Assembly: GCA_003210285.1 (NCBI GenBank) | Contig: QCVS01000002.1 | Coordinates: forward strand, 89,591-153,590 | Origin: Prochlorococcus sp. AG-686-J21 | Lineage (GTDB): Bacteria > Cyanobacteriota > Cyanobacteriia > PCC-6307 > Cyanobiaceae | Direction: 5' to 3' | DNA length: 64,000 nt | Shown here: positions 9,416-19,201 of the stretch, one piece after another | Position numbering within the stretch: position 1 is the stretch's first letter | Layout: every line of letters begins with the position of its first letter | Made by a program: the position numbers and the translations under genes | Notes under the pieces: model-generated | The model's input: only the letters and a program-made list of their open reading frames with translations | Databases searched by the model: none | Told to the model about the DNA's origin: nothing

Positions 9416-10588
9416 ATGTTAAAGATTTTAAAGGATAAAAAATTAGAGAACTGTACCTCTATAAATAATAAATCTAAAAAACAAAAAAAAATTATTGTTG
9501 GTCTCTCCGGTGGAGTAGATAGTTCGCTATCAGCAGCTCTTCTTATGGAGGGAGGTTGGAAAGTTGAAGGACTAACTCTTTGGTTAATGAAAGGAGAGGG
9601 CTCTTGTTGTTCGGAAGGATTAGTTGACGCTGCAGGTCTGTGTGAAGATTTAGGAATCAATCATAATATATTGGATTCAAGAGAAATTTTTGAAAGGGAA
9701 GTTGTTAAAAAGACTACAGAGGGGTATGAATCGGGGGTCACTCCACTTCCATGCTCCATGTGTAATAAAAATGTAAAATTTGAAGAAATGCTCAATTTTG
9801 TTATTAAACAAAAGGAGTTTACCTATATTGCCACTGGTCACTACGCAAGAGTTCAAAAAAGTTCATACGAAAACATTAAAAACTTTGAAAATTTCCAATT
9901 CAAAGATTTCTTACTCCTGAGGGGGGCTGATAGAAATAAAGATCAAAGTTATTTTCTTTATAGTCTTTCCCAAGAAGTATTAAGCAGATTAATACTTCCG
10001 CTCGGAAATCTTAAAAAAGAAGAGACAAGAAAAGAGGCCTTAAGATTAGGACTTAGAACAGCAAAAAAACCAGAAAGTCAAGATCTATGTTTAGTTGAAC
10101 ATTATGGATCTATGCAAAAATTTATTGATAATCATATTGAACCTAAAGAGGGGAAAATTAAGCATATTAATGGAGAAATTCTTGGCACTCATAATGGTAT
10201 TCAACATTTCACAATTGGGCAAAGAAAAGGTTTGGGTATTGCGTGGCCAGAGCCTTTATATGTGGAAAGTTTAGATAAGCAAAAAAATATAGTTTATGTC
10301 GCAAATAAAAATGACCTTTTTAAAAGAGAGGCCATAATAAAAAATGTCAACTGGGTTTCAATTGAAGAGCCTTTAAAAGAAATAGAAGTAGAAGCACAAA
10401 TACGATATAGGAGTGAGCCAGTAAAAGGAATTTTAGTTCCTGTAAAAAATGTAGACAACATGACTAAAAAGTTTAAATTAATTTTCGAAGATAACCAAAG
10501 TTCTATAACTCCAGGGCAAGCTGCAGTTTTTTATAAAGATGAAATATTATTAGGAGGCGGATTAATTTGTGAATTTTCCAAAATATAA
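9416..10588 (+). CDS. mnmA: tRNA-specific 2-thiouridylase MnmA
   Basis: 390 residues. MnmA adenylates and thiolates U34 in tRNAs for Lys, Glu and Gln. The PP-loop ATP motif GLSGGVDSS lies at about residues 29-37, the first catalytic cysteine is in [11 protein letters not shown], and the second is in [14 protein letters not shown], as in the E. coli enzyme (Cys102 and Cys199). The C-terminal beta-barrel domain ends with [18 protein letters not shown]. The first 25 residues are a non-conserved, lysine-rich extension, so translation might start later. The last 27 bases overlap the 3' end of lnt on the other strand. Confidence 0.96.
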   Translation: MLKILKDKKLENCTSINNKSKKQKKIIVGLSGGVDSSLSAALLMEGGWKVEGLTLWLMKGEGSCCSEGLVDAAGLCEDLGINHNILDSREIFEREVVKKTTEGYESGVTPLPCSMCNKNVKFEEMLNFVIKQKEFTYIATGHYARVQKSSYENIKNFENFQFKDFLLLRGADRNKDQSYFLYSLSQEVLSRLILPLGNLKKEETRKEALRLGLRTAKKPESQDLCLVEHYGSMQKFIDNHIEPKEGKIKHINGEILGTHNGIQHFTIGQRKGLGIAWPEPLYVESLDKQKNIVYVANKNDLFKREAIIKNVNWVSIEEPLKEIEVEAQIRYRSEPVKGILVPVKNVDNMTKKFKLIFEDNQSSITPGQAAVFYKDEILLGGGLICEFSKI

Positions 10589-12055
10589 ATTTAATCCTAT
10601 TAAAAACATAAATAATAAGAACAAAGTTCTATCCCCATATTTTGTGTAGAAAGTTTTTTCAGTAGAAAAATTAGGATTTACAACATCATTTTGCTCAGTC
10701 TTAGGATCCAAGAGTTTAATTATTCTTCCGTCTTCACTTATTAATCCTGAAGGACCAGTATTTGAAACAATTATATTATCTTTTTTATTTTCTATACTTC
10801 TTATTCTTGCCAAAGATAGAAATTGATTATGAAGCTTCCTTGGATAAGGATCTAAGTTAGCTGCTGAAATTATTAGTTCTGCACCACTATTTATAGCATT
10901 TCTTATTTTAAATCCATCAGCAATTTCGTAACAAATTGCTATTGCAAGTGGCTGAGTAAATTTCCATTTAAAAAACCTTGAATTCGATCCTGGCTGAATA
11001 CCTCCTACTGCCGATAGTCCTCTTGAGAAAATATTTAAGAATCCTGGAATTTTCTCCCCCAAAGGTACAAGTCTATGTTTATCAATAAAAGATGAATAAG
11101 TTTCGTCCCCAATTTGATATCCAAGTAAGGAACTTCTTAGGCCATTTTTAGAGTTTCTAAAACCTCCTGCCAACATCCAAATCTTGCTTTTGAAATTTAA
11201 ATTAAAATTATTATTTAAAGTCCCTTCGGGTGTAATAAGGAGTTTTGCATTATTTGATAGAGCAATTTTCTGAGCAGAAATCAACTTATCATTTATATAT
11301 TGACTATTAAAATTCGTTTTTTCTCTTGTGGGCATATTAGTCTGCCATAGGGCTACTGGATATTCATTATTCCTACTAATTTGATTTGTTAAACCTCCAA
11401 GTAAATGTAAAATAACGATAATTAAAAGCCCAAATAGGAATGTTTTTTTAAAATGGTATTTTCTTTTCCATTTCTCATAAATTAGATATATCCAAAAACC
11501 TATAATTAATTGCACTACACATAGGCCACTGGCACCGATCCATCTTGCTAAACCCGCAAGATACAAATCTCCAGGAACAATTCCTTCGCCCAAACCTATC
11601 CAAAAAAGAGAAGTTTGAGAAAGAATGAATTCACCTATACCCCAGGCAACAGATAACAATAAAACTTTTACAGCTAATGTCAAAGAGTTCATATTAGAGA
11701 TATCTTTTCGTTGGAGAATTCTTTTACCTAAAAGACCCCATAAATAAACCAATATTCCTCCTAACAAAGAGCAACCTAACAAGATTGAAATAGAAATAAT
11801 TAAACTTGATATCCATGAGAAACCTAACCAAGTCATTGGGTGAAGTTCATAAAGCCAAGAATGACTTACCAAAATAAAGAAAAAACCCCAAAGAAAGTTT
11901 GCTAATTTTTTATCACTTCTACTCCATAAAATAAATAAGGATAATGGCATAAAAAGTAACCAAAAGTGTGTTGATGTAGCAATTCCTCCAAAGATGCCTC
12001 CCAAGCATGGATAAAAATATTTATTAAACTTCTTATTTTGAGAGTTAATCAACAA
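10562..12055 (-). CDS. lnt: Apolipoprotein N-acyltransferase
   Basis: 497 residues with an N-terminal block of hydrophobic helices (about 1-220) and a C-terminal nitrilase-like domain. Lnt adds the third acyl chain to the N-terminal cysteine of lipoproteins at the inner membrane. Catalytic-site motifs are visible: the Glu in LLITPEGTL, a lysine region before [10 protein letters not shown], and the Cys in [11 protein letters not shown]. Starts at TTG-TTG (12055), no ATG close by. Overlaps mnmA by 27 bases tail-to-tail, the longest convergent overlap in this window. Divergent from the FKBP gene with an 86-base spacer. Confidence 0.92.
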   Translation of the reverse strand: MLINSQNKKFNKYFYPCLGGIFGGIATSTHFWLLFMPLSLFILWSRSDKKLANFLWGFFFILVSHSWLYELHPMTWLGFSWISSLIISISILLGCSLLGGILVYLWGLLGKRILQRKDISNMNSLTLAVKVLLLSVAWGIGEFILSQTSLFWIGLGEGIVPGDLYLAGLARWIGASGLCVVQLIIGFWIYLIYEKWKRKYHFKKTFLFGLLIIVILHLLGGLTNQISRNNEYPVALWQTNMPTREKTNFNSQYINDKLISAQKIALSNNAKLLITPEGTLNNNFNLNFKSKIWMLAGGFRNSKNGLRSSLLGYQIGDETYSSFIDKHRLVPLGEKIPGFLNIFSRGLSAVGGIQPGSNSRFFKWKFTQPLAIAICYEIADGFKIRNAINSGAELIISAANLDPYPRKLHNQFLSLARIRSIENKKDNIIVSNTGPSGLISEDGRIIKLLDPKTEQNDVVNPNFSTEKTFYTKYGDRTLFLLFMFLIGLNLYFGKFTN

Positions 12056-12141
12056 TATAAAATTTCTAAATTAATTCTTTTAAAAAGATATATTATTGTA
12101 CCTTTATCTGTAGTATTAAATGTAGTAACTTTTAAAATTAA

Positions 12142-12714
12142 GTGAAAGAAGTTTTAATTAGTTTTACGATTTTTGTATTTTGCCTTTCATTAACTCTGTT
12201 TAGTCAATTTAACTCCCCTCAGGTTGTTAATGCCGCTGAATCAAAAACTGAATTCGTAAATAAAACACCTATTACAAAATCATCTAATGTTTCAAATACC
12301 AATATATTTGAACTAGATCCATCAGATCCAAACCCAATACTTTTCGCTATGGCAGAAGAAACACAAGAAGAAAGCAACTCAAGAACTACAGACAGTGGTT
12401 TAATTATTGTAGATATAGTCAATGGAGAGGGAGATGAAGCAAACTCTGGACAAACAGTTTCTGTTAACTACACCGGAACATTAGAAGATGGAACCCAATT
12501 TGATACCAGTATTGGTAGAGGGCCATTCAGTTTCCCATTAGGTGCAGGGAGAGTAATTAAAGGTTGGGATGAAGGAGTAGCAGGAATGAAAGTTGGTGGT
12601 AAAAGAAAATTAACAATTCCTCCTGAGCTAGGGTACGGATCAAGAGGAGCAGGAAATGTAATTCCTGCAAATGCAACTTTAATTTTTGAAGTTGAATTAT
12701 TAAAAGTCAATTAA
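12142..12714 (+). CDS. FKBP-type peptidyl-prolyl isomerase, exported or membrane-anchored
   Basis: 190 residues from a GTG start. Residues 5-24 ([19 protein letters not shown]) form a signal peptide or anchor, followed by a low-complexity linker rich in Ser, Asn and Asp, and then the FKBP domain from about residue 85. The domain has the standard signatures [38 protein letters not shown] and [20 protein letters not shown]. It catalyses cis-trans isomerisation of prolyl bonds, probably in the periplasm or thylakoid lumen; the location is inferred from the leader. It is followed 74 bases later by sodN. Confidence 0.93.
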   Translation: MKEVLISFTIFVFCLSLTLFSQFNSPQVVNAAESKTEFVNKTPITKSSNVSNTNIFELDPSDPNPILFAMAEETQEESNSRTTDSGLIIVDIVNGEGDEANSGQTVSVNYTGTLEDGTQFDTSIGRGPFSFPLGAGRVIKGWDEGVAGMKVGGKRKLTIPPELGYGSRGAGNVIPANATLIFEVELLKVN

Positions 12715-12788
12715 AGTAAGAAAAAACATCTAAAACTTTTCAATTTAGTTAATCTAGAAGTAATATATATTCAAATATAAAAAAACGA

Positions 12789-13262
12789 ATGTTAACTAAA
12801 TTAATCAATTCCCTTTTAAATAAAAGTTCTACTTTGGAAGTTCATGCTCACTGTGACGGTCCATGTGGTGTTTATGATCCCGCTTCTACAAGAGTCGCTG
12901 CTGAAGCAGTATTAGCAATGACGAAGAAGTTGATTGCTCTTACTCCTCCTTCAAGTACAGACTCAGGAGATTGGGCAGCTTACAGCAATACGTTTTCTAG
13001 ATTTGTGGCTGTAAAAGAGGAGCAAGCTAAAGAAACTAAGAAAGAAATTCTAATCTTATGGACAGATTATTTTAAACCCGTTCACTTAGAAACTTATCCA
13101 GATCTTCATGAAACAATTTGGAAAGCCGCGAAATTATGTAGTGCTTGCAAAGTTAGTATTGATCTGACTCAAGCAGAAGAATTAATGAGTTATGTAGAAA
13201 AAATACATAATATCTTCTGGGAATCAAAAGGTAGAAGTGATGCTTTTGTAAAAGCTAGCTAG
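12789..13262 (+). CDS. sodN: Nickel superoxide dismutase
   Basis: 157 residues. The nickel-hook motif HCDGPCGVYDP begins at His21, with the ligands His21, Cys22 and Cys26; the preceding 20 residues (MLTKLINSLLNKSSTLEVHA) are the pro-peptide that must be removed to expose the histidine as residue 1. The enzyme converts superoxide to peroxide and oxygen using nickel, sparing iron, as known for marine Synechococcus and Prochlorococcus. The downstream gene encodes the S26-type protease expected to cut the pro-peptide, and a probable nickel permease follows on the opposite strand, so the whole pathway is local. Confidence 0.98.
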   Translation: MLTKLINSLLNKSSTLEVHAHCDGPCGVYDPASTRVAAEAVLAMTKKLIALTPPSSTDSGDWAAYSNTFSRFVAVKEEQAKETKKEILILWTDYFKPVHLETYPDLHETIWKAAKLCSACKVSIDLTQAEELMSYVEKIHNIFWESKGRSDAFVKAS

Positions 13263-13266
13263 TTTA

Positions 13267-13611
13267 ATTATTTTTAAAAATTTTTACGATTTAATTGCTT
13301 TATTTTTTGGATTTAGAAAAACTGCAATTGTTAGAGGCGATTCTATGCTGCCAAGTTTAAAAGAAAGTGAAATCGTTTTTTTTAAGAAATATATAAAAAA
13401 CAAATCACTTTTGAAAGTTGGTCAAATAGTAGTTTTCTATCACCCTCTTAAAAATATTAGGTTGATTAAAAGAGTAAAAAATGTAAGTCAAAATAGTATC
13501 GAAGTTTTTGGAGATAATATCGCATTCAGTGATGACAGCAATAAATTTGGATTAATTAGTAATGATAAAGTTATTGGAATAGTTACTTCAAAAATTAAAA
13601 AAATCTTCTAG
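13267..13611 (+). CDS. sodX: Nickel superoxide dismutase maturation protease (S26 family), start uncertain
   Basis: The protein has the S26 protease core: VRGDSMLPSLKESEIV with the catalytic serine, LIKRVKNV with the general-base lysine, and FGDNIAFSDDSNKFG. The first ATG in frame (13345) falls directly after the catalytic Ser, so it cannot be the true start. The frame is open back to 13252, and the upstream residues (IIFKNFYDLIALFFGFRKTA) supply the expected hydrophobic N-terminus, but no ATG, GTG or TTG occurs there. I place the start at the ATT at 13267, five bases after the sodN stop, where translational coupling is plausible; 13270 (also ATT) is equally possible. Function: removal of the SodN pro-peptide. 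The last 4 bases overlap sodT. Confidence 0.88.
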   Translation: MIFKNFYDLIALFFGFRKTAIVRGDSMLPSLKESEIVFFKKYIKNKSLLKVGQIVVFYHPLKNIRLIKRVKNVSQNSIEVFGDNIAFSDDSNKFGLISNDKVIGIVTSKIKKIF

Positions 13612-14276
13612 GTTAAAAATAGAACAGTACTTTTTTGGACCCAAAATAAGCCCATAGAAAAAGATAATCCACCAGCAAAAGCTATTAAATTTCTAATAAA
13701 TTTTTGTCCTGCATTTAAAGTTGTAACAGATATTAGGCAAGTAAATAAAATCATACTTGCTAATGAACCGCTCAAATATGAAATTAAATAAGCCAATGCA
13801 TTAGGAAGAGGTAAAGCTAATGCTGGAAGTACTGCGAGAAAATGAGAGCCACCTGCCAAACCATGAAGTAATCCTAAACCTGTCAATGCATGAGAATGCT
13901 TATTATGTTTTTTTTTGTCATCACTATGAAAATGCAAATGATGATGAGCTATGCCATTGTGTTGATGAGAGTGTGAGTGAATGTTTAGATGTAAAGAATT
14001 TCTTATCGCAAAGACTCCAACAACAAGAAGTGAGATTCCAACTAAAAATTCAGCAAAGTTGGAAAATTTACTTAAAGGGGCAATATCTTTTATAAAAATT
14101 GCTAAGAAGGCTAAAATAATAACTCCTGAAGAGTGTCCCAACCCCCATGAGATACTATTCCTTGCAGCAATTTTTGGACTGGTAATTGATGATGGGGCCA
14201 TTGCAATAAGATGATCAGCACCACTTACCACATGAATAAATCCAGCAAGAATTCCAGTTACTATTACAACCTGCAT
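13608..14276 (-). CDS. sodT: Probable nickel permease next to NiSOD
   Basis: 222 residues with about six hydrophobic segments. The N-terminus carries GFIHVVSGADHLIAMAP and the middle GLLHGLAGGSHFLAVLPAL, His/Asp-containing membrane motifs like those of the HupE/UreJ and UreH-like nickel transporter families. Between them is a cytoplasmic or periplasmic loop extremely rich in histidine (residues about 97-130, including HSHSHQHNG and HHHLHFHSDD), a typical metal-binding loop. A gene of this kind beside sodN and sodX is known from marine picocyanobacteria and has been called sodT. Transport of nickel is inferred from context. Convergent with sodX, overlapping by 4 bases. Confidence 0.85.
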   Translation of the reverse strand: MQVVIVTGILAGFIHVVSGADHLIAMAPSSITSPKIAARNSISWGLGHSSGVIILAFLAIFIKDIAPLSKFSNFAEFLVGISLLVVGVFAIRNSLHLNIHSHSHQHNGIAHHHLHFHSDDKKKHNKHSHALTGLGLLHGLAGGSHFLAVLPALALPLPNALAYLISYLSGSLASMILFTCLISVTTLNAGQKFIRNLIAFAGGLSFSMGLFWVQKSTVLFLT

Positions 14277-14335
14277 TTATATATAAAATACAACTTAACA
14301 ATACTCATTTTTATAGCACAAATATCAAGCTTTAA

Positions 14336-15223
14336 TTAAATTGAGTTAAATAATTTCTTAAAAGAGTTTTCAATATCACTTTCCCTCATAAACCTTTCGC
14401 CAATTAAAACTCCCTTAATTCCAATCGAATTGAGAGTATTTAAATCTTCAGAGTTATTTATTCCAGATTCACTAATAGGAATAATATTATGTTTTAAAAA
14501 TATATCCGAATAGTTACTCATTATTCCTATTGATGTTTTTAGATCAGTTTTAAAAGTCTTCAAGTTTCTATTATTTATTCCTATTAAATTAAATGATTTC
14601 AAACTCAATATTCTTTCAAGTTCTTTACCATCATGAACTTCAACTAAAACACTCATCTTTAAATTATCTGCAATTTTCTTCAAATAAAATAAATCATCAT
14701 CGCTTAAGATTGCAGCAATTAGTAATATCGCATCAGCCCCCGATACTCTCGCTTTATATACTTGATAAGCAGAAATAATAAAATCTTTGCAAAGCAAAGG
14801 CAGATTAGTCACTTTTCTGACATCCTGAAGTATTTCATAACTTCCTTGAAAAAACCTTTTATCAGTCAATACCGAGATACAGGAGGCACCAGACCTTTCA
14901 TAACAAGAAGCAATTTCTTTTGGATTAAAATCTTCTCTAATAACACCTTTACTAGGACTAGCTTTTTTAATCTCAGCAATAACTCCCGGTTTAATTTTGG
15001 AATGTAAAATACTTTTAAAAAAATCTTTTGGAGGAGAAACTTTATCAAGTTTTTTAATTAGATCTTCAAGGGAGATTATTTTCTTAAAATTTTTGATTTC
15101 AGTATCTTTGTGCCAAACAATTTCTTCAAGGATATTTTTTGCTTTTGCCTCTCTATGAGGAACAGCATATTCTAAGTTTTCTACCCTAACTGTTGGGTTT
15201 GGTGGCCTACGTCTTATTTCCAT
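14336..15223 (-). CDS. trpC: Indole-3-glycerol phosphate synthase
   Basis: 295 residues from the ATG at 15223; a TTG two codons upstream (15229) is also possible, but the ATG gives the family N-terminus [12 protein letters not shown]. TrpC closes the indole ring in tryptophan synthesis. TIM-barrel motifs are clear: [14 protein letters not shown] with the catalytic lysine, [53 protein letters not shown] and ISESGI. The cyanobacterial form has the extra 35-45 residue N-terminal segment seen here. It lies 11 bases downstream of lpdA on the same strand, within an operon-like run of three minus-strand genes. Confidence 0.97.
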   Translation of the reverse strand: MEIRRRPPNPTVRVENLEYAVPHREAKAKNILEEIVWHKDTEIKNFKKIISLEDLIKKLDKVSPPKDFFKSILHSKIKPGVIAEIKKASPSKGVIREDFNPKEIASCYERSGASCISVLTDKRFFQGSYEILQDVRKVTNLPLLCKDFIISAYQVYKARVSGADAILLIAAILSDDDLFYLKKIADNLKMSVLVEVHDGKELERILSLKSFNLIGINNRNLKTFKTDLKTSIGIMSNYSDIFLKHNIIPISESGINNSEDLNTLNSIGIKGVLIGERFMRESDIENSFKKLFNSI

Positions 15224-15234
15224 AAACAAATCAA

Positions 15235-16674
15235 TTATTTTACTTGAGAAGCTGCCTGTTTATATGCAACCTCTACTACTTCACTAAGAGTAGGGTGAGT
15301 ATGTACTTCAGTAGCTAGTTGAATTACATCTTGGTTTCTAGAGATTGCATTTGCAATTTCTTGAATCAAATCAGCTGCGTGCATCCCAAAGATATGAGCA
15401 CCTAATACTTTGCCACTGTCTTTATTGAAAAGTAACTTAAGAATTCCATCGCTTTCTAATTCTGCTAATGCCTTGGAATTAGCTTTAAAATAGCTCTTCA
15501 CAACTCCTAAAGTAAAACCATCTTTGATAGCTATTTCTTTAGCATCAGTTTCAGATAAGCCTACCGAACTTATCTCAGGATGAGTGAATGTTGCAGCTGG
15601 AATACTCCTATAATTAATTTCAATATTCTCACCACATATATTTTCAACAGCAATTGTTCCTTGAGCTGCTGCTGTATGTGCAAGCATAAGTTTGCCAGTA
15701 ACATCGCCAACGGCCCAAACATTAGGTATTACTTTTTCGCCATTTAAAACTCTCATTTGATCATCAATAGGAATATAACCTTTTATAGTTTCGATACCAG
15801 CTGAATCAAGATTGAGATTTTTACTATTAGGACTCCTACCAGTAGCCACAAGAACGCCATCAACTTCTAAGTTTTCTACAATTTCCTTAGATTTTGCATC
15901 TGTTAGTTCTATTTTCACAGGGCATCCAGGGGTAATCTTAGTCGCAAATACATTAGATTTTGTATCAATATCTCTTGATTGGATAAGATTTTTCTTAGCT
16001 ATTTTTGTAATATCCGGATCAAAAGTAGGCATTATATTTTCCAAAGCCTCAATCATGGTCACTTCGCAACCTAGAGCGGTATATACATCAGCGAATTCTA
16101 AACCTATATATCCACTCCCAATAATGGCTATCCATCTAGGGAGCCACTCAAGTTTGACGGCTTCATCACTTGTGAAAACTGTTCTATTATCTAAAGTTAT
16201 TCCAGGAGGTACAAAGGGAGAAGAACCTGTCGCTAGAACTGTATTTTCACAGGTAAAGATCCTATCAATTCCATTGTTGTCTCTTACTCCTACTTTTTGA
16301 TTACCCTCAAGTCTTCCAAATCCTAAAATAATTTCAACTCCACTTCTTTTGAGGGTTTTTGTTAAATTTTCTCTAACATTTAAGACCAAATTATTAGCAT
16401 GATCAGCAATTTTTGATCTTTCGAATCTAACAGGGGAAGCATGAATACCAAACTTTGCTAAATGTTCATAATTGGCTATTTCTCTAACTTTTCCACTTGC
16501 TGCCAAAATAGCTTTGGAAGGTACGCATCCTTTATTGACGCAAGTACCTCCCATATCTCCAGACTCTATGATGGCAACTTTAAGACCTTTTTCTGCAGCA
16601 TGCTTGGCGGCATCAAATCCTCCATATCCTGCACCAATTACTATCAAATCAAAGTCAAAATTTGGATCAGTCAC
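15235..16674 (-). CDS. lpdA: Dihydrolipoamide dehydrogenase (E3)
   Basis: 479 residues. E3 reoxidises the lipoyl groups of the pyruvate dehydrogenase complex (whose E1 alpha subunit pdhA is in this window) and of the glycine cleavage system. The FAD-binding motif is [12 protein letters not shown] (residues 12-23), the redox disulfide is [11 protein letters not shown] with Cys45 and Cys50, the NAD site is [12 protein letters not shown], and the C-terminal active-site motif is VHTHPTLSE. Starts at a GTG whose bases overlap the stop of the upstream methyltransferase gene (GTGA), suggesting coupled translation. Confidence 0.97.
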   Translation of the reverse strand: MTDPNFDFDLIVIGAGYGGFDAAKHAAEKGLKVAIIESGDMGGTCVNKGCVPSKAILAASGKVREIANYEHLAKFGIHASPVRFERSKIADHANNLVLNVRENLTKTLKRSGVEIILGFGRLEGNQKVGVRDNNGIDRIFTCENTVLATGSSPFVPPGITLDNRTVFTSDEAVKLEWLPRWIAIIGSGYIGLEFADVYTALGCEVTMIEALENIMPTFDPDITKIAKKNLIQSRDIDTKSNVFATKITPGCPVKIELTDAKSKEIVENLEVDGVLVATGRSPNSKNLNLDSAGIETIKGYIPIDDQMRVLNGEKVIPNVWAVGDVTGKLMLAHTAAAQGTIAVENICGENIEINYRSIPAATFTHPEISSVGLSETDAKEIAIKDGFTLGVVKSYFKANSKALAELESDGILKLLFNKDSGKVLGAHIFGMHAADLIQEIANAISRNQDVIQLATEVHTHPTLSEVVEVAYKQAASQVK

Positions 16675-17537
16675 TTTTGTATTCTTGAAGTAGAAGTATA
16701 TGCGACTCTTTTTCGTTCAAGTAATAATGGAACTGCAACACAAGCCACATTCAATGATTCTACTAGCTCACTATGCGGAATAGTAATTGTTTCATTAAAA
16801 GCTTCTTGAATTCTTTTATGAATACCATTACCTTCATTACCCAAGATGAGTGCAGTTGGTTTAGACCAATCAATTTCCCAATATGGTTTTTGAGATTTAT
16901 TAGGATTTTTATTATGGCTACTTGTAGAAATTATTTGAAACCCGTTCTTTGAAAATTGATCTAATGATGACAATAAAGAATTAATTATTTCCTCTTCAGT
17001 ACCATCAAATCTTTTAAATGGGAGATGAAAAACAGATCCGCTAGATGCTCTTAATACCTTTTGACCTAAGGGGTGCGCCCCTCCCGCTAATAATATCTTT
17101 TTAACACCAGCTGCTAAAGCTGTTCTAAAAAGGTTTCCCATATTCCCAGGGTCTTGAATCCTATCAAGGACAAGAATAAAGTCATCTTCAATATTATTAA
17201 AGTCAAAATTAAGTATTGATGAAATCTCCACCAAAGCTGCTACTCCATCGGGATTTTTTGTAGATACTGCTGAAGCTAAAACTTCTTCTGATACTACAAT
17301 TATTAATGATTGATCAATCTTATGATAAAGATCCTCATTTTTATCAAGCCATTTTTCAGTAGCTAATATTTTGGAGGGATAATTACCAGACTTCAGAATT
17401 TCTTCGATCAAATGAGTACCTTCAATACAAAAATAATCTTTATCCTTTGTATTAAGTCCTTTTTTATACGATCTAAATTTTTTAACTAAAGCATTACTTT
17501 TACTAGTTATTTTTGGGAAAATATTTTCTATAGTAAT
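16671..17537 (-). CDS. TrmH/SpoU family RNA 2'-O-methyltransferase, start uncertain
   Basis: The C-terminal SPOUT domain is clear: LVLDRIQDPGNMGNLFRTA, the TALILGNEGNG loop and the knot ending VESLNVACVAVPLLLERKR. It methylates a ribose 2'-OH in tRNA or rRNA; the target is unknown. The first start codon in frame (TTG at 17411) would cut through the N-terminal substrate-binding domain: the frame continues upstream as ITSKSNALVKKFRSYKKG, KDKDYFCIEG and so on, the expected domain start. The frame stays open to a TAA at 17574-17576 but contains no ATG, GTG or TTG. I place the start at the ATT at 17537; ATT 17522 or ATA 17510 are alternatives. Its stop overlaps the lpdA GTG by 4 bases. Confidence 0.85.
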   Translation of the reverse strand: MTIENIFPKITSKSNALVKKFRSYKKGLNTKDKDYFCIEGTHLIEEILKSGNYPSKILATEKWLDKNEDLYHKIDQSLIIVVSEEVLASAVSTKNPDGVAALVEISSILNFDFNNIEDDFILVLDRIQDPGNMGNLFRTALAAGVKKILLAGGAHPLGQKVLRASSGSVFHLPFKRFDGTEEEIINSLLSSLDQFSKNGFQIISTSSHNKNPNKSQKPYWEIDWSKPTALILGNEGNGIHKRIQEAFNETITIPHSELVESLNVACVAVPLLLERKRVAYTSTSRIQK

Positions 17538-17724
17538 TTGAGATAATTTTGATATTAAATATATTTTAGTTATTTAAATATTTTGATCAATTATTTTTTT
17601 TGGGAATCTTAATTTTTAGCCATTTAAATTTACACTCTTTAGTATTTGTTAATATTCATCGCGTAACACAGGGTGGACTTACTATGTTTAGTTTGTCATT
17701 ATTAAACCAATAAAAAAATTCTTA

Positions 17725-19089
17725 ATGGTTTGCGAAAGCAGCAATAAGTCATATCTTAAATCTCAACATTTAAAGATTATTGGCCAAAATACCTTAAGAG
17801 GGAAGGTGAGAATAAGTGGTGCAAAGAATTCCGCATTAGTATTACTTGCGGCATCATTACTAACTGACGAAAAAATCACATTAGATAATGTCCCTCTTCT
17901 TACTGATATTGAGAAAATGGGAAATATATTAAAGAATTTAGGGGTTAAATTACATAATAAAGATCATCAATTAATCATTGATTCAAAGAATATATCCGTA
18001 CAAGAACTTCCATATGAACTTGTAAATGGATTAAGAGCTAGTTTCTTTTGTATTGGAGCATTATTAACAAGATTTGGGGAGGCTTCAATACCTTTACCTG
18101 GCGGGTGCAATATTGGTGAAAGACCTATCAACGAGCATATAAATGGGCTAAGGGCACTAGGTGCAGAAGTTATTATCGATAGAGATGTCGTAAAGGCAAA
18201 ACTAGTCGAGAAGAAAAGTAAACTATTTGGTGCAAATATAAGATTAAATTGTCCAAGTGTTGGGGCTACTGAAACGTTAATAATGGCAGCATCCTTAGCA
18301 GAGGGCAGAACTGTGATTAAAAATGCGGCAAGGGAGCCTGAAATTCAAGATTTATGTCAGATGTTAAATAAAATGGGAGCAAAAATTTATGACTCTGGTA
18401 AAGAAAAAATAATTATTGATGGAGTGCCAAAACTTCATGGCTGTACTCATAAAGTAATCCCGGATAGAATTGAAGCAGGAACTTTTTTAATAGCTGCTGC
18501 TGCAACTTCATCTTCAATTACAGTTTCTCCAATAATTCCAAATCACTTGGAGGCAGTATTAAATAAGCTAGAAGAAAGTGGCAGTAAAATAATAATAAAA
18601 GGAAATTCGATTTCAATAAAAAGTAATAAGATTAAAGCAGTAGATATAAAAACCGCTCCATTTCCAGGATTCCCTACCGACTTACAGGCTCCATTTATGG
18701 CTCTAATGTCTATTGCTAAAGGGAGATCTAAGATCACAGAAACAATTTTTGAAAATAGAATGACTCACGTTAACTTTTTAAATCAGATGGGGGCTTCAAT
18801 TACAGTTGATAATAACACTGCGAATATAACTGGAGTCAACAAATTGAAAGGAATGAATTTAGTTGGTTCAGACTTAAGATCTTCAGCTGCGTTAATAATC
18901 GTTGCTTTAACCTCTAGAAATACTAGTTATGTTTATGGTCTCCACCATTTAGATAGAGGCTATGAAAGTTTCGAGACTAAATTAGTAAAATTAGGTGCAA
19001 GAGTAAAGAGAGAATATATTGTTGATTCGAGAGATCAAATTAAAAATTTTGCTACAGGAAACTCAGATATAGATTTGAATGTTGCTTAA
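17725..19089 (+). CDS. murA: UDP-N-acetylglucosamine 1-carboxyvinyltransferase
   Basis: 454 residues; MurA commits UDP-GlcNAc to peptidoglycan synthesis using phosphoenolpyruvate. Conserved elements are GKVRISGAKNSALVLLAA near the N-terminus, PLPGGCNIGERPINEHI with the catalytic Cys128 (E. coli Cys115), and PDRIEAGTFLIAAA, FPTDLQAPFMAL and DLRSSAALIIVAL in the two inside-out alpha/beta barrels. About 25-30 residues longer than E. coli MurA, with an N-terminal extension and a short C-terminal tail. ATG start; the 150 bases upstream hold its promoter and a possible 9-codon reading frame. Convergent with a small membrane-protein gene one base away. Confidence 0.97.
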   Translation: MVCESSNKSYLKSQHLKIIGQNTLRGKVRISGAKNSALVLLAASLLTDEKITLDNVPLLTDIEKMGNILKNLGVKLHNKDHQLIIDSKNISVQELPYELVNGLRASFFCIGALLTRFGEASIPLPGGCNIGERPINEHINGLRALGAEVIIDRDVVKAKLVEKKSKLFGANIRLNCPSVGATETLIMAASLAEGRTVIKNAAREPEIQDLCQMLNKMGAKIYDSGKEKIIIDGVPKLHGCTHKVIPDRIEAGTFLIAAAATSSSITVSPIIPNHLEAVLNKLEESGSKIIIKGNSISIKSNKIKAVDIKTAPFPGFPTDLQAPFMALMSIAKGRSKITETIFENRMTHVNFLNQMGASITVDNNTANITGVNKLKGMNLVGSDLRSSAALIIVALTSRNTSYVYGLHHLDRGYESFETKLVKLGARVKREYIVDSRDQIKNFATGNSDIDLNVA

Positions 19090-19090
19090 A

Positions 19091-19201
19091 TTAAACGTAA
19101 GCAACATTAGCAAGTGAGAAGCAGCCCAAAAGTAGAAAAGATAATACTAAAAAACGATTCGACCAATATTTATTTAAACCAGTGATATTTAAGTTTTTCA
19201 T
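19091..19201 (-). CDS. Small single-span membrane protein, 36 residues
   Basis: Reading the minus strand from the ATG at 19199-19201 gives 36 residues: an N-terminus MKNLNITGLNKYWSNR followed by one hydrophobic stretch (FLVLSFLLLGCFSLANVAYV) to the end. The start codon overlaps the stop of the preceding small gene (ATG/TGA sharing two bases), which argues that both are translated as a coupled pair. The stop is one base from the murA stop on the other strand. It is too short for most annotation pipelines. It resembles in size the single-helix subunits of photosynthetic or NDH complexes, but I do not recognise it and assign no function. Confidence 0.55.
   Translation of the reverse strand: MKNLNITGLNKYWSNRFLVLSFLLLGCFSLANVAYV

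Noticed and set aside
13820..14214. Plus-strand reading frames rich in His and Glu
   Set aside because: They are antisense to the His-rich loop and helices of sodT.
17684..17713. Nine-codon reading frame (MFSLSLLNQ) with a GGGTGG upstream, before murA
   Set aside because: Too short to separate from chance; mentioned because it ends 11 bases before the murA ATG.
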